Shown one piece after another: positions 45,692 to 55,116 of a stretch of DNA of 64,000 nt. Source of the DNA: Clostridiales bacterium (lineage in GTDB: Bacteria > Bacillota > Clostridia > Oscillospirales > Acutalibacteraceae); the NCBI GenBank assembly GCA_012840445.1, contig DULI01000002.1:18631-82630 (forward strand), written 5' to 3'. A program made the translations under genes and the position numbers. The notes under the pieces are model-generated. The model ran no database searches, had not been told where the DNA came from, and was given only the letters and a program-made list of their open reading frames with translations. Position 1 is the first letter of the stretch. Every line of letters starts with the position of its first letter.

Positions 45692-48600
45692 TTAATCGGC
45701 ATTCATAATTATCCTTCTAATTCCAATGATGTCGGTAACAGTAAGCTCGCAGTCCTTGTTTACATCACATGCGGCAAACTCAATATTGTCCGCCTGTGAC
45801 CTGCCCATTATTATCGACCGCAGCTTGACCACGTCAGCCACTGTTACCCTGCCGTCCATATCACCATCTCCCAAAATGTACGGCTCATTATTTTTAAATG
45901 CAAAGGGAATTAAGGTATCATTTATCTTAAAATCCTCAATAACCGCGGGAATCTCCTCGCAGGACTGATACATTCCCTTTCCGGTGTAAACTCCAACCTT
46001 CAGCCCGCTTGTGTTAAGCCCTGTATTTGTAACGGTGCAAACTAATCTCCAGTCAGTACCGTTTTCACTCCAATAGCCTTTAAAGGTAACCCCTGTCTTT
46101 TCAATTTTCAAATAAACAGGCCTGCCAACCGCGGTATCGGCAACATAGGGTTCAGACGCAGTATTCCCCGAACGGTTAACGCCACATATGCAATGATTGC
46201 CGAAAAAGGAATGGTAGCGCCTTTGAAGCGAGAAAAGCGAGGAATCAGAGCCGTAGACTATTAACCCTGCCGACTGGAAATCGGCACTGGGATTAAACGA
46301 AAGTTTTGCCGAAACGGTAAAATTCAAGTCTTGAACATCGGTAAGCAGCAAATTGGTATATGCCGAATGGGGGGGATAAATATCTCCCGTTGTGGTTGTA
46401 ATAGTCACGCGGTTTTCCGAATCCAGGCTGTAAAGCAGCGGGTTCTCATTGAGTATTTCCCACCGTTCGTCCAGTTTGTACGGCGCAGCGTTGACAAAAA
46501 CTCTGCAGGTAGCCGTTACCGCATTTTCCCCTGTACCAATAGTGGCGGTTATTTTTGTGTTGCCGATCCCAACAGGCGTGATGGTGGCTTTAATTCCACC
46601 CGTCACGGTTGCCACGGTCTCGTTTCCAGATTTCCACACAATCGGCATGCCGTTAGTCTCACCGGTCAATACTGCGGTTATTGTGGCGGGTTTTCCTTCT
46701 TCCATTTCAATCTCTTGCGTGTCAAGGGTAATACCCACCTTGCCGCTTGCCGTCTTTGTAAGTTTAATGTTACAACCTCCGGCATTGCTCATTGGGATAT
46801 TCAATACATCACCATGTTTTACATTTAATATTTCAATATCAGAAATATCCTTTTGCTGCGAATCTTTATAAACTACGGCACGATACTGGGAGCCTTCGGG
46901 CAGGAAGCTTAAATCTATCCGGGCATTTCGGGCATCAACACAAATTGCCGAAACATACCAGTTGTCGCCGCTTCTTCTTGCCATGCTGACATATTTCCCA
47001 ATCTCTGCATCAAGCAGTTTGGTTTCATCCCAGGCCGCCGGCATATCTTTATACCAGGAGTACAAAGCGCTGTTCCTGTATTCTTCGGGGCTTGACGCAA
47101 AGCAGGGTATTCCGCTCTCAAGCAGTACCGCCAGTGCCGCCAAATGGTTTGTAGTAACGTTTTGGTGCGTAAGCTTCGGCGTGTAATCGGTAGGCCCAAC
47201 CGTTCCTCTTGTAAAGGGCAGCACGCAGTTCTGGAAAGCCTGGACATTATAGTACTCGTGCCCCTGCACGCCCTCGCGGGTCAAGCAAAATGGGTATTCC
47301 CTGCGCTCACCCGTAGGCTTGTTAGCGCCGTGTATATTTACCAGCAGCTTGTATTTCTGGCAGGTATTATACAGCATATCATATAGCTGCATTGTCCACT
47401 GGTTTTCGTTGTCAAAAAAGTCCATTTTGACCCCTTTAATGCCTGCCCTTGAAATCATTCCAAGCACCGCGTCGGCTTTTTCGGGGGTATTAACTGCCGA
47501 CATGTGAAGCCAGGCTAAAAGCCCAACACCCTTTTGGTCCGCATAAGCTACCAAATCATCTATCCAGCCGGGCAGGCTGACATTGGCGCGGCCCCCAATG
47601 CTCCAGCCTTCATCCATCAGGACATATTTCCAGCCCATTTCGGCGGTAAAATCAATGTATTTTTTATATACTTCAGGATTATTTGTGCCCTCACCGGTAA
47701 GCCAGGTCCATGAAGTAACCCCGGGTAATATCCAGTCGTCGTCTGTTTCAGAAACCCTGCTTGGTTTACTCAAATTTTCAAAGGTCTGGCACTCGGCAAT
47801 TGCTGCAAGGTCTCCTATTACCGCCACTCTCCAGGGGGATTGGAACGCCCCTGTCACCTGTACGGGAGCCGTACCCTGGTCCTGGGCAAATACATATTTC
47901 AACGTGTTGTTGCCTAAAGGCCTAATCATGGAACCGCAGAAATTAGTCCCCATATCGGCTTCCGACAGTAGCACATTCACATCGTCCGGGGTTTGGTAAA
48001 GCAGGGTAAGGCACCTGTTGCCAGCCAAATACTCTATTTTATTATGATCAAACAGGTTTTCATAGTGGTTGTTGTATGGCTGGCTGTAAACATCAGAGCC
48101 TTCGGGCACAGTGTATGTAGTGTTTTCCGAAGTAACCATAAAATCTGTTGTATTGTTTATCAAATACCTAAACGAAAGGCTGTCATTCGCAGCTCTTACA
48201 GCAACGCTAAACTCAACACCCGCTTTGGCAAACGTAAGTACTGTCTCGTTGGAATTATCCCTGTAAACCGACGCCTTGCCCGAATACATAGGATATTCCT
48301 GGTTAATCTTCCGGGTGGTTTTTGATTTAAATCCAAGTCCCGCGGTAAAATCCCCAAGGGATGTAACGAGCCCTAAATCAGAAACATCTATTACGGTTTT
48401 GCCGTCATAAGTCGCCATATACTTCAATGTGCCGTCCTGCAGCCAAAACCGCGCCTTAATCTTCCCGTTTGGAGAAATAACATCCCACGAGGTTTCATTG
48501 TCACTTGAACCCACAACAAGGTTGACAGATTTCATTATTGCCTGCTCTCCTTCCATCACGCTTACCGTAATTTTGGCTACACCGTCGCCAACACCTGTAA

Positions 48601-49306
48601 CCTGTCCCGTACCGCTGACAGCCGCGACATTAGTATTGCTCGACGAATATGTAACACTCCCATCTTTGTTAAGGTCAACCGTCTGGTTGTTAACCCTAAT
48701 ACCTTCGACCGACAGGTTAACCTTTTCCCCTTTTACAATCCAGTTTCGACTGGCCTTTACCGTCACGCTTTTTAGTTTTTGTAGTGCGCCCGGGTCTTTT
48801 ATAAGCCTTGCGTCGGCAAAATCGGCATGGTCACATATGTTGTCCCAGCCCTTATCGGCTATAAGAGTCAGGACCTTGGCTCCAGTTATGTCAATCTGCG
48901 CAAGCCTTGCGGGGGTATCCGGTGTCATCTCCCCGGTCTGAAATACCGTTTCCCCGTCAAGTACTATTCTAAAAGTAACACTTCCCGTAGTGACATCGCG
49001 GTCAACGCCCACATAGGTTTCAAAGTAGTTGAACCCTTGGCTTGTGTACTCTGAAATATCATAATTCACCACCGCGTAGGCATTAACCCCTATTCCCTTT
49101 GCGAAGGTACGGTTCTCTCCGTTTACATTTAGTGTAATAGGGTTGCGCTCTACCGACCGGTCCTTTTGAATCTCACCGTATTCTGTAGTGCTGTCGCTGC
49201 GGTAGGGTATGTCGCTTAAATAAACCACATTTTCGTCTGCAGTAACAATAAGCATTCCTGCAGCCAGGACCAGGCAAAGGAATACAGCCAGGACCTTCTT
49301 AAGCAT
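45692..49306 (-). CDS. Secreted multidomain GH97 glycoside hydrolase with dockerin
   Basis: 1204 residues, exported (signal peptide 1-23). Domains in order: NPCBM carbohydrate-binding (about 28-170), Ig-like Big_2 (about 175-270), GH97 catalytic region (about 275-885), a second Big_2 (about 890-975), a concanavalin-like domain (about 980-1125), and a type I dockerin (about 1135-1204) with two Ca-binding repeats (DGDMDGRVTVADV and DVNKDCELTVTDI). In GH97, D629 of KMDFFD and E678 or E684 of TREGVQGHEY match the retaining (alpha-galactosidase-like) branch as I know it, not the inverting SusB branch. Likely an alpha-galactosidase or related exo-enzyme carried on a cell-surface or cellulosome-type scaffold. 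An AraC regulator is divergent. Confidence 0.88.
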   Translation of the reverse strand: MLKKVLAVFLCLVLAAGMLIVTADENVVYLSDIPYRSDSTTEYGEIQKDRSVERNPITLNVNGENRTFAKGIGVNAYAVVNYDISEYTSQGFNYFETYVGVDRDVTTGSVTFRIVLDGETVFQTGEMTPDTPARLAQIDITGAKVLTLIADKGWDNICDHADFADARLIKDPGALQKLKSVTVKASRNWIVKGEKVNLSVEGIRVNNQTVDLNKDGSVTYSSSNTNVAAVSGTGQVTGVGDGVAKITVSVMEGEQAIMKSVNLVVGSSDNETSWDVISPNGKIKARFWLQDGTLKYMATYDGKTVIDVSDLGLVTSLGDFTAGLGFKSKTTRKINQEYPMYSGKASVYRDNSNETVLTFAKAGVEFSVAVRAANDSLSFRYLINNTTDFMVTSENTTYTVPEGSDVYSQPYNNHYENLFDHNKIEYLAGNRCLTLLYQTPDDVNVLLSEADMGTNFCGSMIRPLGNNTLKYVFAQDQGTAPVQVTGAFQSPWRVAVIGDLAAIAECQTFENLSKPSRVSETDDDWILPGVTSWTWLTGEGTNNPEVYKKYIDFTAEMGWKYVLMDEGWSIGGRANVSLPGWIDDLVAYADQKGVGLLAWLHMSAVNTPEKADAVLGMISRAGIKGVKMDFFDNENQWTMQLYDMLYNTCQKYKLLVNIHGANKPTGERREYPFCLTREGVQGHEYYNVQAFQNCVLPFTRGTVGPTDYTPKLTHQNVTTNHLAALAVLLESGIPCFASSPEEYRNSALYSWYKDMPAAWDETKLLDAEIGKYVSMARRSGDNWYVSAICVDARNARIDLSFLPEGSQYRAVVYKDSQQKDISDIEILNVKHGDVLNIPMSNAGGCNIKLTKTASGKVGITLDTQEIEMEEGKPATITAVLTGETNGMPIVWKSGNETVATVTGGIKATITPVGIGNTKITATIGTGENAVTATCRVFVNAAPYKLDERWEILNENPLLYSLDSENRVTITTTTGDIYPPHSAYTNLLLTDVQDLNFTVSAKLSFNPSADFQSAGLIVYGSDSSLFSLQRRYHSFFGNHCICGVNRSGNTASEPYVADTAVGRPVYLKIEKTGVTFKGYWSENGTDWRLVCTVTNTGLNTSGLKVGVYTGKGMYQSCEEIPAVIEDFKINDTLIPFAFKNNEPYILGDGDMDGRVTVADVVKLRSIIMGRSQADNIEFAACDVNKDCELTVTDIIGIRRIIMNAD

Positions 49307-49449
49307 AACACTTCCCGCCTTTCAATTTATTTTCCTTTATATTACATTCAGCCCAAAAAATTATATATAATAATTGTTTCAATTTTTATAACTCATGTTG
49401 CATATTTCGCAGTTTTGTTGTAACCTGAAATTAAACAGGAGGTGCCGGC

Positions 49450-50259
49450 ATGAAACCATTCCACAGCACTACCACCGTTAACATGGACCCGCAGCTGCCA
49501 ATGGCTATCCACTTTTGCAATTACGAGCAGTGCAGCAGTGGATATGGATTTGGGCCATGCATTAGAAACGTGTATTTAATTCACTATATCGCAAAGGGCA
49601 AGGGCAGTTATACGATAAACGGCAAAACCTATTACCTAAAACGTGGGGATGGGTTTTTAATTCCGCCCTTTGTCCCAACCTACTACAGGGCCGACACCGA
49701 CGACCCCTGGATGTACTATTGGGTTGGATTCAACGGCAGCCACGCGGGTGAAATGGTGGACAAAATTAATTTTTGCAAGGACCAGCTTATTTTTCATTAC
49801 GACGATATAAAATCACTTATCTCGGTATTTGAGCTTATGATAAACGCCCACAACAAAAACTTTGATATATACGAATCCCTCGGGTACCTTTATTTGTTTT
49901 TGTCAAAACTCATGAAACCGGATTTGCAAAGGGATTTGTCCCTTTCAAAAATGGTCGAATACATAAAGCTGAATTACATGTATCCGATTGACATGAAACA
50001 GCTGACCCGCTTGGTTAGTCTAAGCCGCTCACAGGTCTACCGAATATTTATGAAATATGAAAACCAGTCGCCCCAGCAGTATATACTTAATTTCAGGCTG
50101 GACCGGGCGCAGGAGATGCTGTCGGCATCGGAGCTGAGTATCACTGAAGTTGCGCTCTCCTGCGGCTTTAACAACACCGCCTACTTTTCCAAGGCGTTCC
50201 GGCAAAAAACGGGCATGACCCCTGTGCAGTACCGTAGGTTTGCCAAAAACGGAAATTAA
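49450..50259 (+). CDS. AraC family transcriptional regulator
   Basis: 269 residues: an N-terminal cupin-like sugar-sensing domain (about 10-140; YTINGKTYYLKRGDGFLIPP is the usual strand pattern) and a C-terminal pair of helix-turn-helix motifs (about 165-265; MKQLTRLVSLSRSQVYRIF and ITEVALSCGFNNTAYFSKAF). The ATG has AGGAGGTG upstream. It is divergent from the GH97-dockerin gene with a 143-base shared region, so that enzyme is its probable target and a sugar its probable ligand (inference). Confidence 0.9.
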   Translation: MKPFHSTTTVNMDPQLPMAIHFCNYEQCSSGYGFGPCIRNVYLIHYIAKGKGSYTINGKTYYLKRGDGFLIPPFVPTYYRADTDDPWMYYWVGFNGSHAGEMVDKINFCKDQLIFHYDDIKSLISVFELMINAHNKNFDIYESLGYLYLFLSKLMKPDLQRDLSLSKMVEYIKLNYMYPIDMKQLTRLVSLSRSQVYRIFMKYENQSPQQYILNFRLDRAQEMLSASELSITEVALSCGFNNTAYFSKAFRQKTGMTPVQYRRFAKNGN

Positions 50260-50262
50260 AAA

Positions 50263-50284
50263 AACCGCAGCCGTAACTGCGGTT
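50263..50284. terminator. Terminator between the AraC regulator and tadA
   Basis: An 8-bp perfect stem AACCGCAG / CTGCGGTT with a six-base loop and T-rich 3' flank. It overlaps the tadA stop (50283) by two bases. Confidence 0.75.
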
Positions 50285-50738
50285 ATTTTTTATTTCTTAA
50301 GTTTTCAAAAAAGCCGGTAAGAAGGCTTGCGCATTCATCGGCACAAATCCCCTTTATTGTCTTTGGTTCGTGGTTAAAGGGCATTATGAACATGTCGATA
50401 ACCGAACCGCAGCAGCCTGCCTTCGGATCCAAAGCCCCGATAATTACGCGGCTTATCCTTGCGTTTATAATAGCTCCCGCGCACATGGGGCAGGGCTCAA
50501 GGGTTACATATAAATCGCAGCCGGTAAGCCTCCAACTTTTCAAAGCTTTGCAGGCTTTGTCTATGGCTTCGATTTCGGCATGGTAAAGCGCATTGTTTTC
50601 GGTTTCCCTGCGGTTTCGTCCGGAGGAAATCACCTTTCCGTCCTTTACTATCACCGCTCCCACCGGGACTTCCCCGTTTTCGGCGGCAATCCTTGCCTCT
50701 CTTATTGCAAGGCGCATATACTCTTCATGGCTGTTCAA
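50283..50738 (-). CDS. tadA: tRNA-specific adenosine deaminase
   Basis: 151 residues. It converts A34 to inosine in tRNA-Arg(ACG). The zinc-dependent deaminase motifs are intact: HAEIEAI (His ligand and catalytic Glu) and PCPMCAGAI (two Cys ligands). The family's RRETENNALYHAE substrate loop is present. It follows the CPBP gene on the same strand after 14 bases. Confidence 0.94.
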   Translation of the reverse strand: MNSHEEYMRLAIREARIAAENGEVPVGAVIVKDGKVISSGRNRRETENNALYHAEIEAIDKACKALKSWRLTGCDLYVTLEPCPMCAGAIINARISRVIIGALDPKAGCCGSVIDMFIMPFNHEPKTIKGICADECASLLTGFFENLRNKK

Positions 50739-50752
50739 TATATCTTGCCCCT

Positions 50753-51769
50753 CTAAAAATTATTTAAAAAACTCATAGCAACCTGGTTAGTTATAAAAGT
50801 TATTGCATAGATAATAAGTGTGATAATCGTCAGCGGTGCGGAGAAGAAATATTTGACCGCCCGTTTTGTAGGGGCAAAAAGCTTCGACTTATTAATTCTA
50901 AAGCCCGCAGGGTATTTTTTAAGATACAAGGCCGCACCAATTATGCCTAAAGCCAAAAACAATATAAAATAGGCACAGGAAATTATTACATTATTGCCTG
51001 CAGATAGGCCCTTTGTGATTTCACTGATAACAAGGGACAAAAAATTATTTAAAAAATGCAATGTAACCGCAGTCCAAATAGAGCCGGAAGCAACGGTCAT
51101 GTAGCCAAGTATCAGGCCCAAAATAAACGCAAATACGGCCTGTATCAAATTGCCGTGCATTATTCCAAAAAGCATAGCCGATACAAAAATGGCAAACCCG
51201 TCCCCAAAACGCCTTAAACTTCCCATTACCACGCCACGCATGGCAAATTCCTCAACCAGAGCGGGCACTACACACAAGCCCAAAAAATATATAAGTCCGC
51301 CAAAAACACCCTTAGGTACCGGAAAATCCGGGTAGGAAGGGTGGATGCCGAATAGGCTCATTGTATAAGAAATCACACTGGCAGCCATATTCCCAAGCAT
51401 GGATACCCCAAGTCCAGCCAGCACCAGCGGAAAAAGCATTGAAGGCTGTACTTTTTTGAAAGATATTATATCCGAAACCCTTACACCCATTATTTTGGTA
51501 GAAACAATAAAGGGCACAGTAAAAACCAATGTTGAAAGCAGAATCTGAATAACCCAAGTCAAAAAGGCATCATTGAGGCTGCCCAAAAGCACCATTACAA
51601 GCGATGCAACAAACGAAATTGAATTTAAAATCAAAAAAGCCGCGCCGATTGAGTTGGAAAACTTTTTAATCGCCAGCTTTTCAAAATATTCTTCGGGCGT
51701 AAGATTTCCGTAAGGATAAAAACCGTATGGATATTGATACGGGTTGTACGGGTTCCCATTAAAATTCAT
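50753..51769 (-). CDS. CPBP family intramembrane glutamic endopeptidase
   Basis: 338 residues, about eight membrane helices. The N-terminus is a Tyr/Pro/Asn-rich soluble tail (YNPYQYPYGFYPYG). The Abi/CPBP catalytic motifs are visible: EEFAMRGVVMGSLRR (EExxxR) near residue 180 and MLFGIMHGN (FxxxH) near 211, both in helices. The family includes CAAX-type proteases and bacteriocin-immunity proteins; the substrate here is unknown. It lies upstream of tadA. Confidence 0.88.
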   Translation of the reverse strand: MNFNGNPYNPYQYPYGFYPYGNLTPEEYFEKLAIKKFSNSIGAAFLILNSISFVASLVMVLLGSLNDAFLTWVIQILLSTLVFTVPFIVSTKIMGVRVSDIISFKKVQPSMLFPLVLAGLGVSMLGNMAASVISYTMSLFGIHPSYPDFPVPKGVFGGLIYFLGLCVVPALVEEFAMRGVVMGSLRRFGDGFAIFVSAMLFGIMHGNLIQAVFAFILGLILGYMTVASGSIWTAVTLHFLNNFLSLVISEITKGLSAGNNVIISCAYFILFLALGIIGAALYLKKYPAGFRINKSKLFAPTKRAVKYFFSAPLTIITLIIYAITFITNQVAMSFLNNF

Positions 51770-51838
51770 CCGTGGTACCTCTTCCTTGATTTATAAAGAA
51801 TTATATACAATTATAACCAATCATATTCCAAAGGTCAA

Positions 51839-52825
51839 TTAATCAATTCTTATAACGTGCCCGCTGTCTGCCGATTCCCTGGCCTTTAATGAAACATATG
51901 TGCTGTATATCCCATCGCAAAACTCATATATCGGGTCGTAATCCGACTTTATATAATGCAGGAAACTGTCGAATATCTTTGGAGGTTTCAAAAGTTCCAC
52001 CTGGATGCCATCGTTTTTATTATTGATAAGATAAACCTTGCCCTCGCGCACCTCCAAAACACCGTCGGTGCCAGCGATTCTTATCCGGTCATCGCCATGT
52101 GTCGGCGCATTAGAGGGCCGCAGATAATCTGTGTTTATGTGGCATAATATATCATTTTCAAGCTCCATCATTATAATGGCTGTCATCTCCAGTTCGCCGC
52201 AGCCGCGGTTTTCGGCAGCGCTGTGCCGCGCATACACGCTTTTGCACTTTTTGCCTGTCAGCCATAAAATCTGGTCAATCATGTGGATCGAAACCCAGGG
52301 TATTGTGCCGCCATAGGTCTGCCGTTTTTTATAAAATTGGGCGCGGCTGCCAAGCTTATAGGATTTCTGGGCGTTTATCATTAATATTTTTCCGACAGCA
52401 CCATTTTCAATCAGCTTTTTTGCAGTGTAAAACCACGGTTCATACCGCATGGTCATCATGGCAAAAAGCCGCGCGCCGCTGTGGTCGTGGGCATTCCTCA
52501 GGCCTTCAAGGTCCTTAATCTCTGTCGCCACAGGCTTTTCGCAGTAGACATGTATATTGTTTTCAAGCGCAAACTGCGCAACTTTTGCATGGTTTGAAAA
52601 CACAGTATCAACCGCCACAATGTCGGGGTTAAGTTTTATAAGCATATCCTTCCAGTTTTCGTAAAAGGGAATCTCCTTGCCTTTGGATTTTGCAAATCTT
52701 AAAAAGCTGTCCATTTTTTCATATTCCGAAGATACCGAGGCCCCGATATATTCAATGTTTTGATTTTCCCCGTCAAATATGCACCCGATATGGCCGCCAC
52801 AGTCGCCAATTATACAGACTTTCAT
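51839..52825 (-). CDS. Gfo/Idh/MocA family oxidoreductase (second of a pair)
   Basis: 328 residues. N-terminal Rossmann fold (IIGDCGGHIGCIF, a variant of GxGxxG) and the conserved CEKPVA motif near residue 95, whose lysine is catalytic in this superfamily. The C-terminal beta-sheet domain holds a WVSIHMIDQI motif with the catalytic His region. It probably acts on a sugar or inositol with NAD(P). The start overlaps the previous gene's stop by four bases (ATGA), so the two proteins are made together. Confidence 0.85.
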   Translation of the reverse strand: MKVCIIGDCGGHIGCIFDGENQNIEYIGASVSSEYEKMDSFLRFAKSKGKEIPFYENWKDMLIKLNPDIVAVDTVFSNHAKVAQFALENNIHVYCEKPVATEIKDLEGLRNAHDHSGARLFAMMTMRYEPWFYTAKKLIENGAVGKILMINAQKSYKLGSRAQFYKKRQTYGGTIPWVSIHMIDQILWLTGKKCKSVYARHSAAENRGCGELEMTAIIMMELENDILCHINTDYLRPSNAPTHGDDRIRIAGTDGVLEVREGKVYLINNKNDGIQVELLKPPKIFDSFLHYIKSDYDPIYEFCDGIYSTYVSLKARESADSGHVIRID

Positions 52826-54051
52826 CTTTTGTTCTCCTTTATAGATATTAACTGTGTAATTTCCTCCGGTCGGAATGTTGTAAAGGGAGATGCCCAGCTG
52901 CAGCCCGCCTCATACGGAAGCTGCATTGTTTCAAACAGCCGCTGCATATCGCCCTGTACTCTGCGAGCAAACACGCCTTTAGGTTCACCGGTTTCAAATA
53001 TTAGGTCTTTCGGTATATTGTTAATACCGGCAACGCCAAAAAGCCCGTTGCAGACCTTAAGATGAGGCTTTATGGTCTCTATACAGCAGGGAATTACCGT
53101 ATCGGGATTAATGCAGGCATCTATCATGGTCATAAATTTGGGGTGCAGCTCCTCGAAAGACTGGGGATTTCCGTAATCGACCACCTTGCCGTCGTGAAAG
53201 TTTGCATAAACATGGTCGTCGATTTTATCTATATTAAAGCAAATATCTGCCTTTTCAAATCTATATAAAAACTTTGTAACATCCTTTAAATCCCCCGAAT
53301 GGGTAGCGCCGTACCAGAATTTTGCTCCATTTTCAAAGCCACCTGAGAGTACCACCGTATCAAAAGACTCTATCGGCTTTGCACGGTAGACCTCCGCCCG
53401 CACCTGCACTGGCATTGCGGCAGCGTCCATGCGGCTTCCTAACACAAAGAATATGTTGTGCAGATAATGGGCAGTAGCATTGGTTACAACCGAGTCAAGT
53501 ATCCAGTTACCGTTCCGGTCTTTTAGTTTTCCTTTCCATGTGCTTGAAGAATAATAATCGTCAAATCTCTTCCAGCAAATAAGGGACTTCAGCTCCAAAG
53601 GCTTTCCGAACCTGCCCTTTAATATATCTGATTTTAGCCCTGTCATTGTTTTTGAAAAACTCCACTGAAAACCCACACCCAGCCTTTTCCCAGATGATTT
53701 TTGCGCCTCTTCAATCTCTATTAAGTCCTGCACCACAGGCACCAAAGGCTTTTCACACAGCACATTAGCACCGTTTTTTAGCGCAATAACACACTGCTGC
53801 TTATGAAGCTGCAGCGGCGTGGATATTATTACCAAATCGGCTGAATTCTCTTTGAAAAAGTCCTCGAGCGTATTAAACACCGGAATCTGCCTTTGCTTTA
53901 TCCATTCATATTTGGCAGCCTTTTCAACATACGGGTCCACAACAGCCGCAATCTCCATTTTTTGCGCGTATCGGTCGGATGAATTGTATAAAGTAAGATA
54001 CAAATCCCCGTATCCGCCAACACCAACGAACACTACTTTTACCAAGCCCAA
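52822..54051 (-). CDS. Gfo/Idh/MocA family oxidoreductase (first of a pair)
   Basis: 409 residues. N-terminal Rossmann fold with FVGVGGYGD (GxGxxG) and the CEKPLV catalytic-lysine motif near residue 97. A longer C-terminal domain with an extra 50-70 residues compared with its partner. The pair share fold but little sequence, so this is not a recent duplication. Two adjacent members of this superfamily commonly catalyse oxidation and reduction at the same sugar carbon. No transporter or sugar-modifying gene lies next to them. Confidence 0.85.
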   Translation of the reverse strand: MGLVKVVFVGVGGYGDLYLTLYNSSDRYAQKMEIAAVVDPYVEKAAKYEWIKQRQIPVFNTLEDFFKENSADLVIISTPLQLHKQQCVIALKNGANVLCEKPLVPVVQDLIEIEEAQKSSGKRLGVGFQWSFSKTMTGLKSDILKGRFGKPLELKSLICWKRFDDYYSSSTWKGKLKDRNGNWILDSVVTNATAHYLHNIFFVLGSRMDAAAMPVQVRAEVYRAKPIESFDTVVLSGGFENGAKFWYGATHSGDLKDVTKFLYRFEKADICFNIDKIDDHVYANFHDGKVVDYGNPQSFEELHPKFMTMIDACINPDTVIPCCIETIKPHLKVCNGLFGVAGINNIPKDLIFETGEPKGVFARRVQGDMQRLFETMQLPYEAGCSWASPFTTFRPEEITQLISIKENKR

Positions 54052-54236
54052 AATCCCCTTTTTGAATTGATATTATTTTATCATACCACAATTTCGTTTT
54101 AGTTTTTATATTTTTTAAGCTTAATATATTTAAGACTTGAATTTATCATGACAAGATGTTAAAATATTAGCGCTGCATATGCGGCCGCAGTTTAGTTGAA
54201 ACCCTTAGCAGTCCCATTTAAACAACTAAATAATGT

Positions 54237-54312
54237 GGGGGCGTAGCTCAGTTGGGAGAGCGTACGGTTCGCATCCGTAAGGTCGAGAGTTCGAACCTCT
54301 TCGTCTCCACCA
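54237..54312 (+). tRNA. tRNA-Ala (CGC)
   Basis: 76-nt cloverleaf, anticodon CGC in loop TTCGCAT. Acceptor stem GGGGGCG / CGTCTCC contains the G3-U70 wobble pair, the known identity element for alanyl-tRNA synthetase. Discriminator A, encoded CCA. A likely promoter is TTGAAT (54137) and TAAAAT (54160), leaving a leader of about 70 bases. Confidence 0.97.
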
Positions 54313-54314
54313 TA

Positions 54315-54349
54315 AAAGAAGTCGATTTGTAATAATCGGCTTCTTTTGT
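54315..54349 (+). terminator. Terminator of the tRNA-Ala gene
   Basis: A 14-bp stem AAAAGAAGTCGATT / AATCGGCTTCTTTT (one G-T pair), six-base loop, then T-rich DNA. Confidence 0.75.
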
Positions 54350-54350
54350 T

Positions 54351-54791
54351 TTATATGGTAAAATGATTATTGAAGTTCCAGTTTATGGGGGTGTTATAGT
54401 GAAACTTTCTGCCTACTATCTCCCCGGTGCCTAAAATCGAGGCGTTAGGTGTTCCGTCATATACCTTGTTGTCGGCAGTAACCCCGGTGATGGTTACCGG
54501 TTTTGGGTTAACAGTGATGGTGGTTTCAACAAATTTCGCATTGTAGTCATCATTCGCCGCTTTGGTGGCACGCAGTATTACATTTCCCGCACCGGTCAGG
54601 GTGACGGTGTTGCCCTCTATGGTAGCAGGGCCCAATTCAACCGAGTAGGTTATATTACCGGTTACGCTCGGCCTTAGTGGCCCCGCACCTCGGGCAGGCC
54701 CAGTCGAAAATGGCAAATCCTGCCACATTGTGCCCGGCGCAATGCCCGCAGATTGCTTTACTGATATGATAAAATAATAGAAGATACACAA
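54351..54791 (-). pseudogene. Remnant of a YDG/MBG-repeat surface protein
   Basis: A 146-residue frame. The middle holds one Ig-like unit (TYSVELGPATIEGNTVTLTG, then RATKAANDDYNAKFVETTITV) and the start of the next repeat with its hallmark VYDGTPNAS, both typical of large repetitive secreted adhesins of Bacteria. The ends do not match: the N-terminal 30 residues look random and the last 25 (KFHYNTPINWNF) leave the pattern. No signal peptide, no binding site and no anchor. It is a chip of a gene normally many hundreds of residues long, lying between tRNA-Ala and the DUF503 gene. Confidence 0.7.
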
Positions 54792-54834
54792 TACTACTAA
54801 AGGCCTTTACCCGAAATTCAAAAGAGGTGTTTTA

Positions 54835-55116
54835 ATGACCGTCAACATCATGACCGTGAAGCTGTATGCGCCCTGGGTGCATTCCTTGAAAGAAAAGCGG
54901 ATGATTGTAAAAAGCCTGTGCGAGAAACTTCGCAGCAGGTTTCATGTGTGCGTTATTGAAAGTGACGCGCAGGATGTTCACCAGACAATAGTAATTTCCA
55001 TTGTGTTTCCTTCCCTCGAGAATGCGGTGGCAGACAGCACCTTCGAGGCCATCCAGTCTTTTTTGGAACGCAGCACCGACGCAGAAATTGTCGAAATTCT
55101 TACAGAGCGCAGGTAA
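54835..55116 (+). CDS. ylxP: DUF503 (YlxP-like) protein
   Basis: 93 residues, a small ferredoxin-like fold. The family block HSLKEKRMIVKSLCEKLRSRF is near the N-terminus. In Bacillus the gene lies between infB and rbfA and a link with ribosome assembly has been suspected; here it stands alone. The ATG at 54835 follows AAGAGGTG. Confidence 0.85.
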   Translation: MTVNIMTVKLYAPWVHSLKEKRMIVKSLCEKLRSRFHVCVIESDAQDVHQTIVISIVFPSLENAVADSTFEAIQSFLERSTDAEIVEILTERR

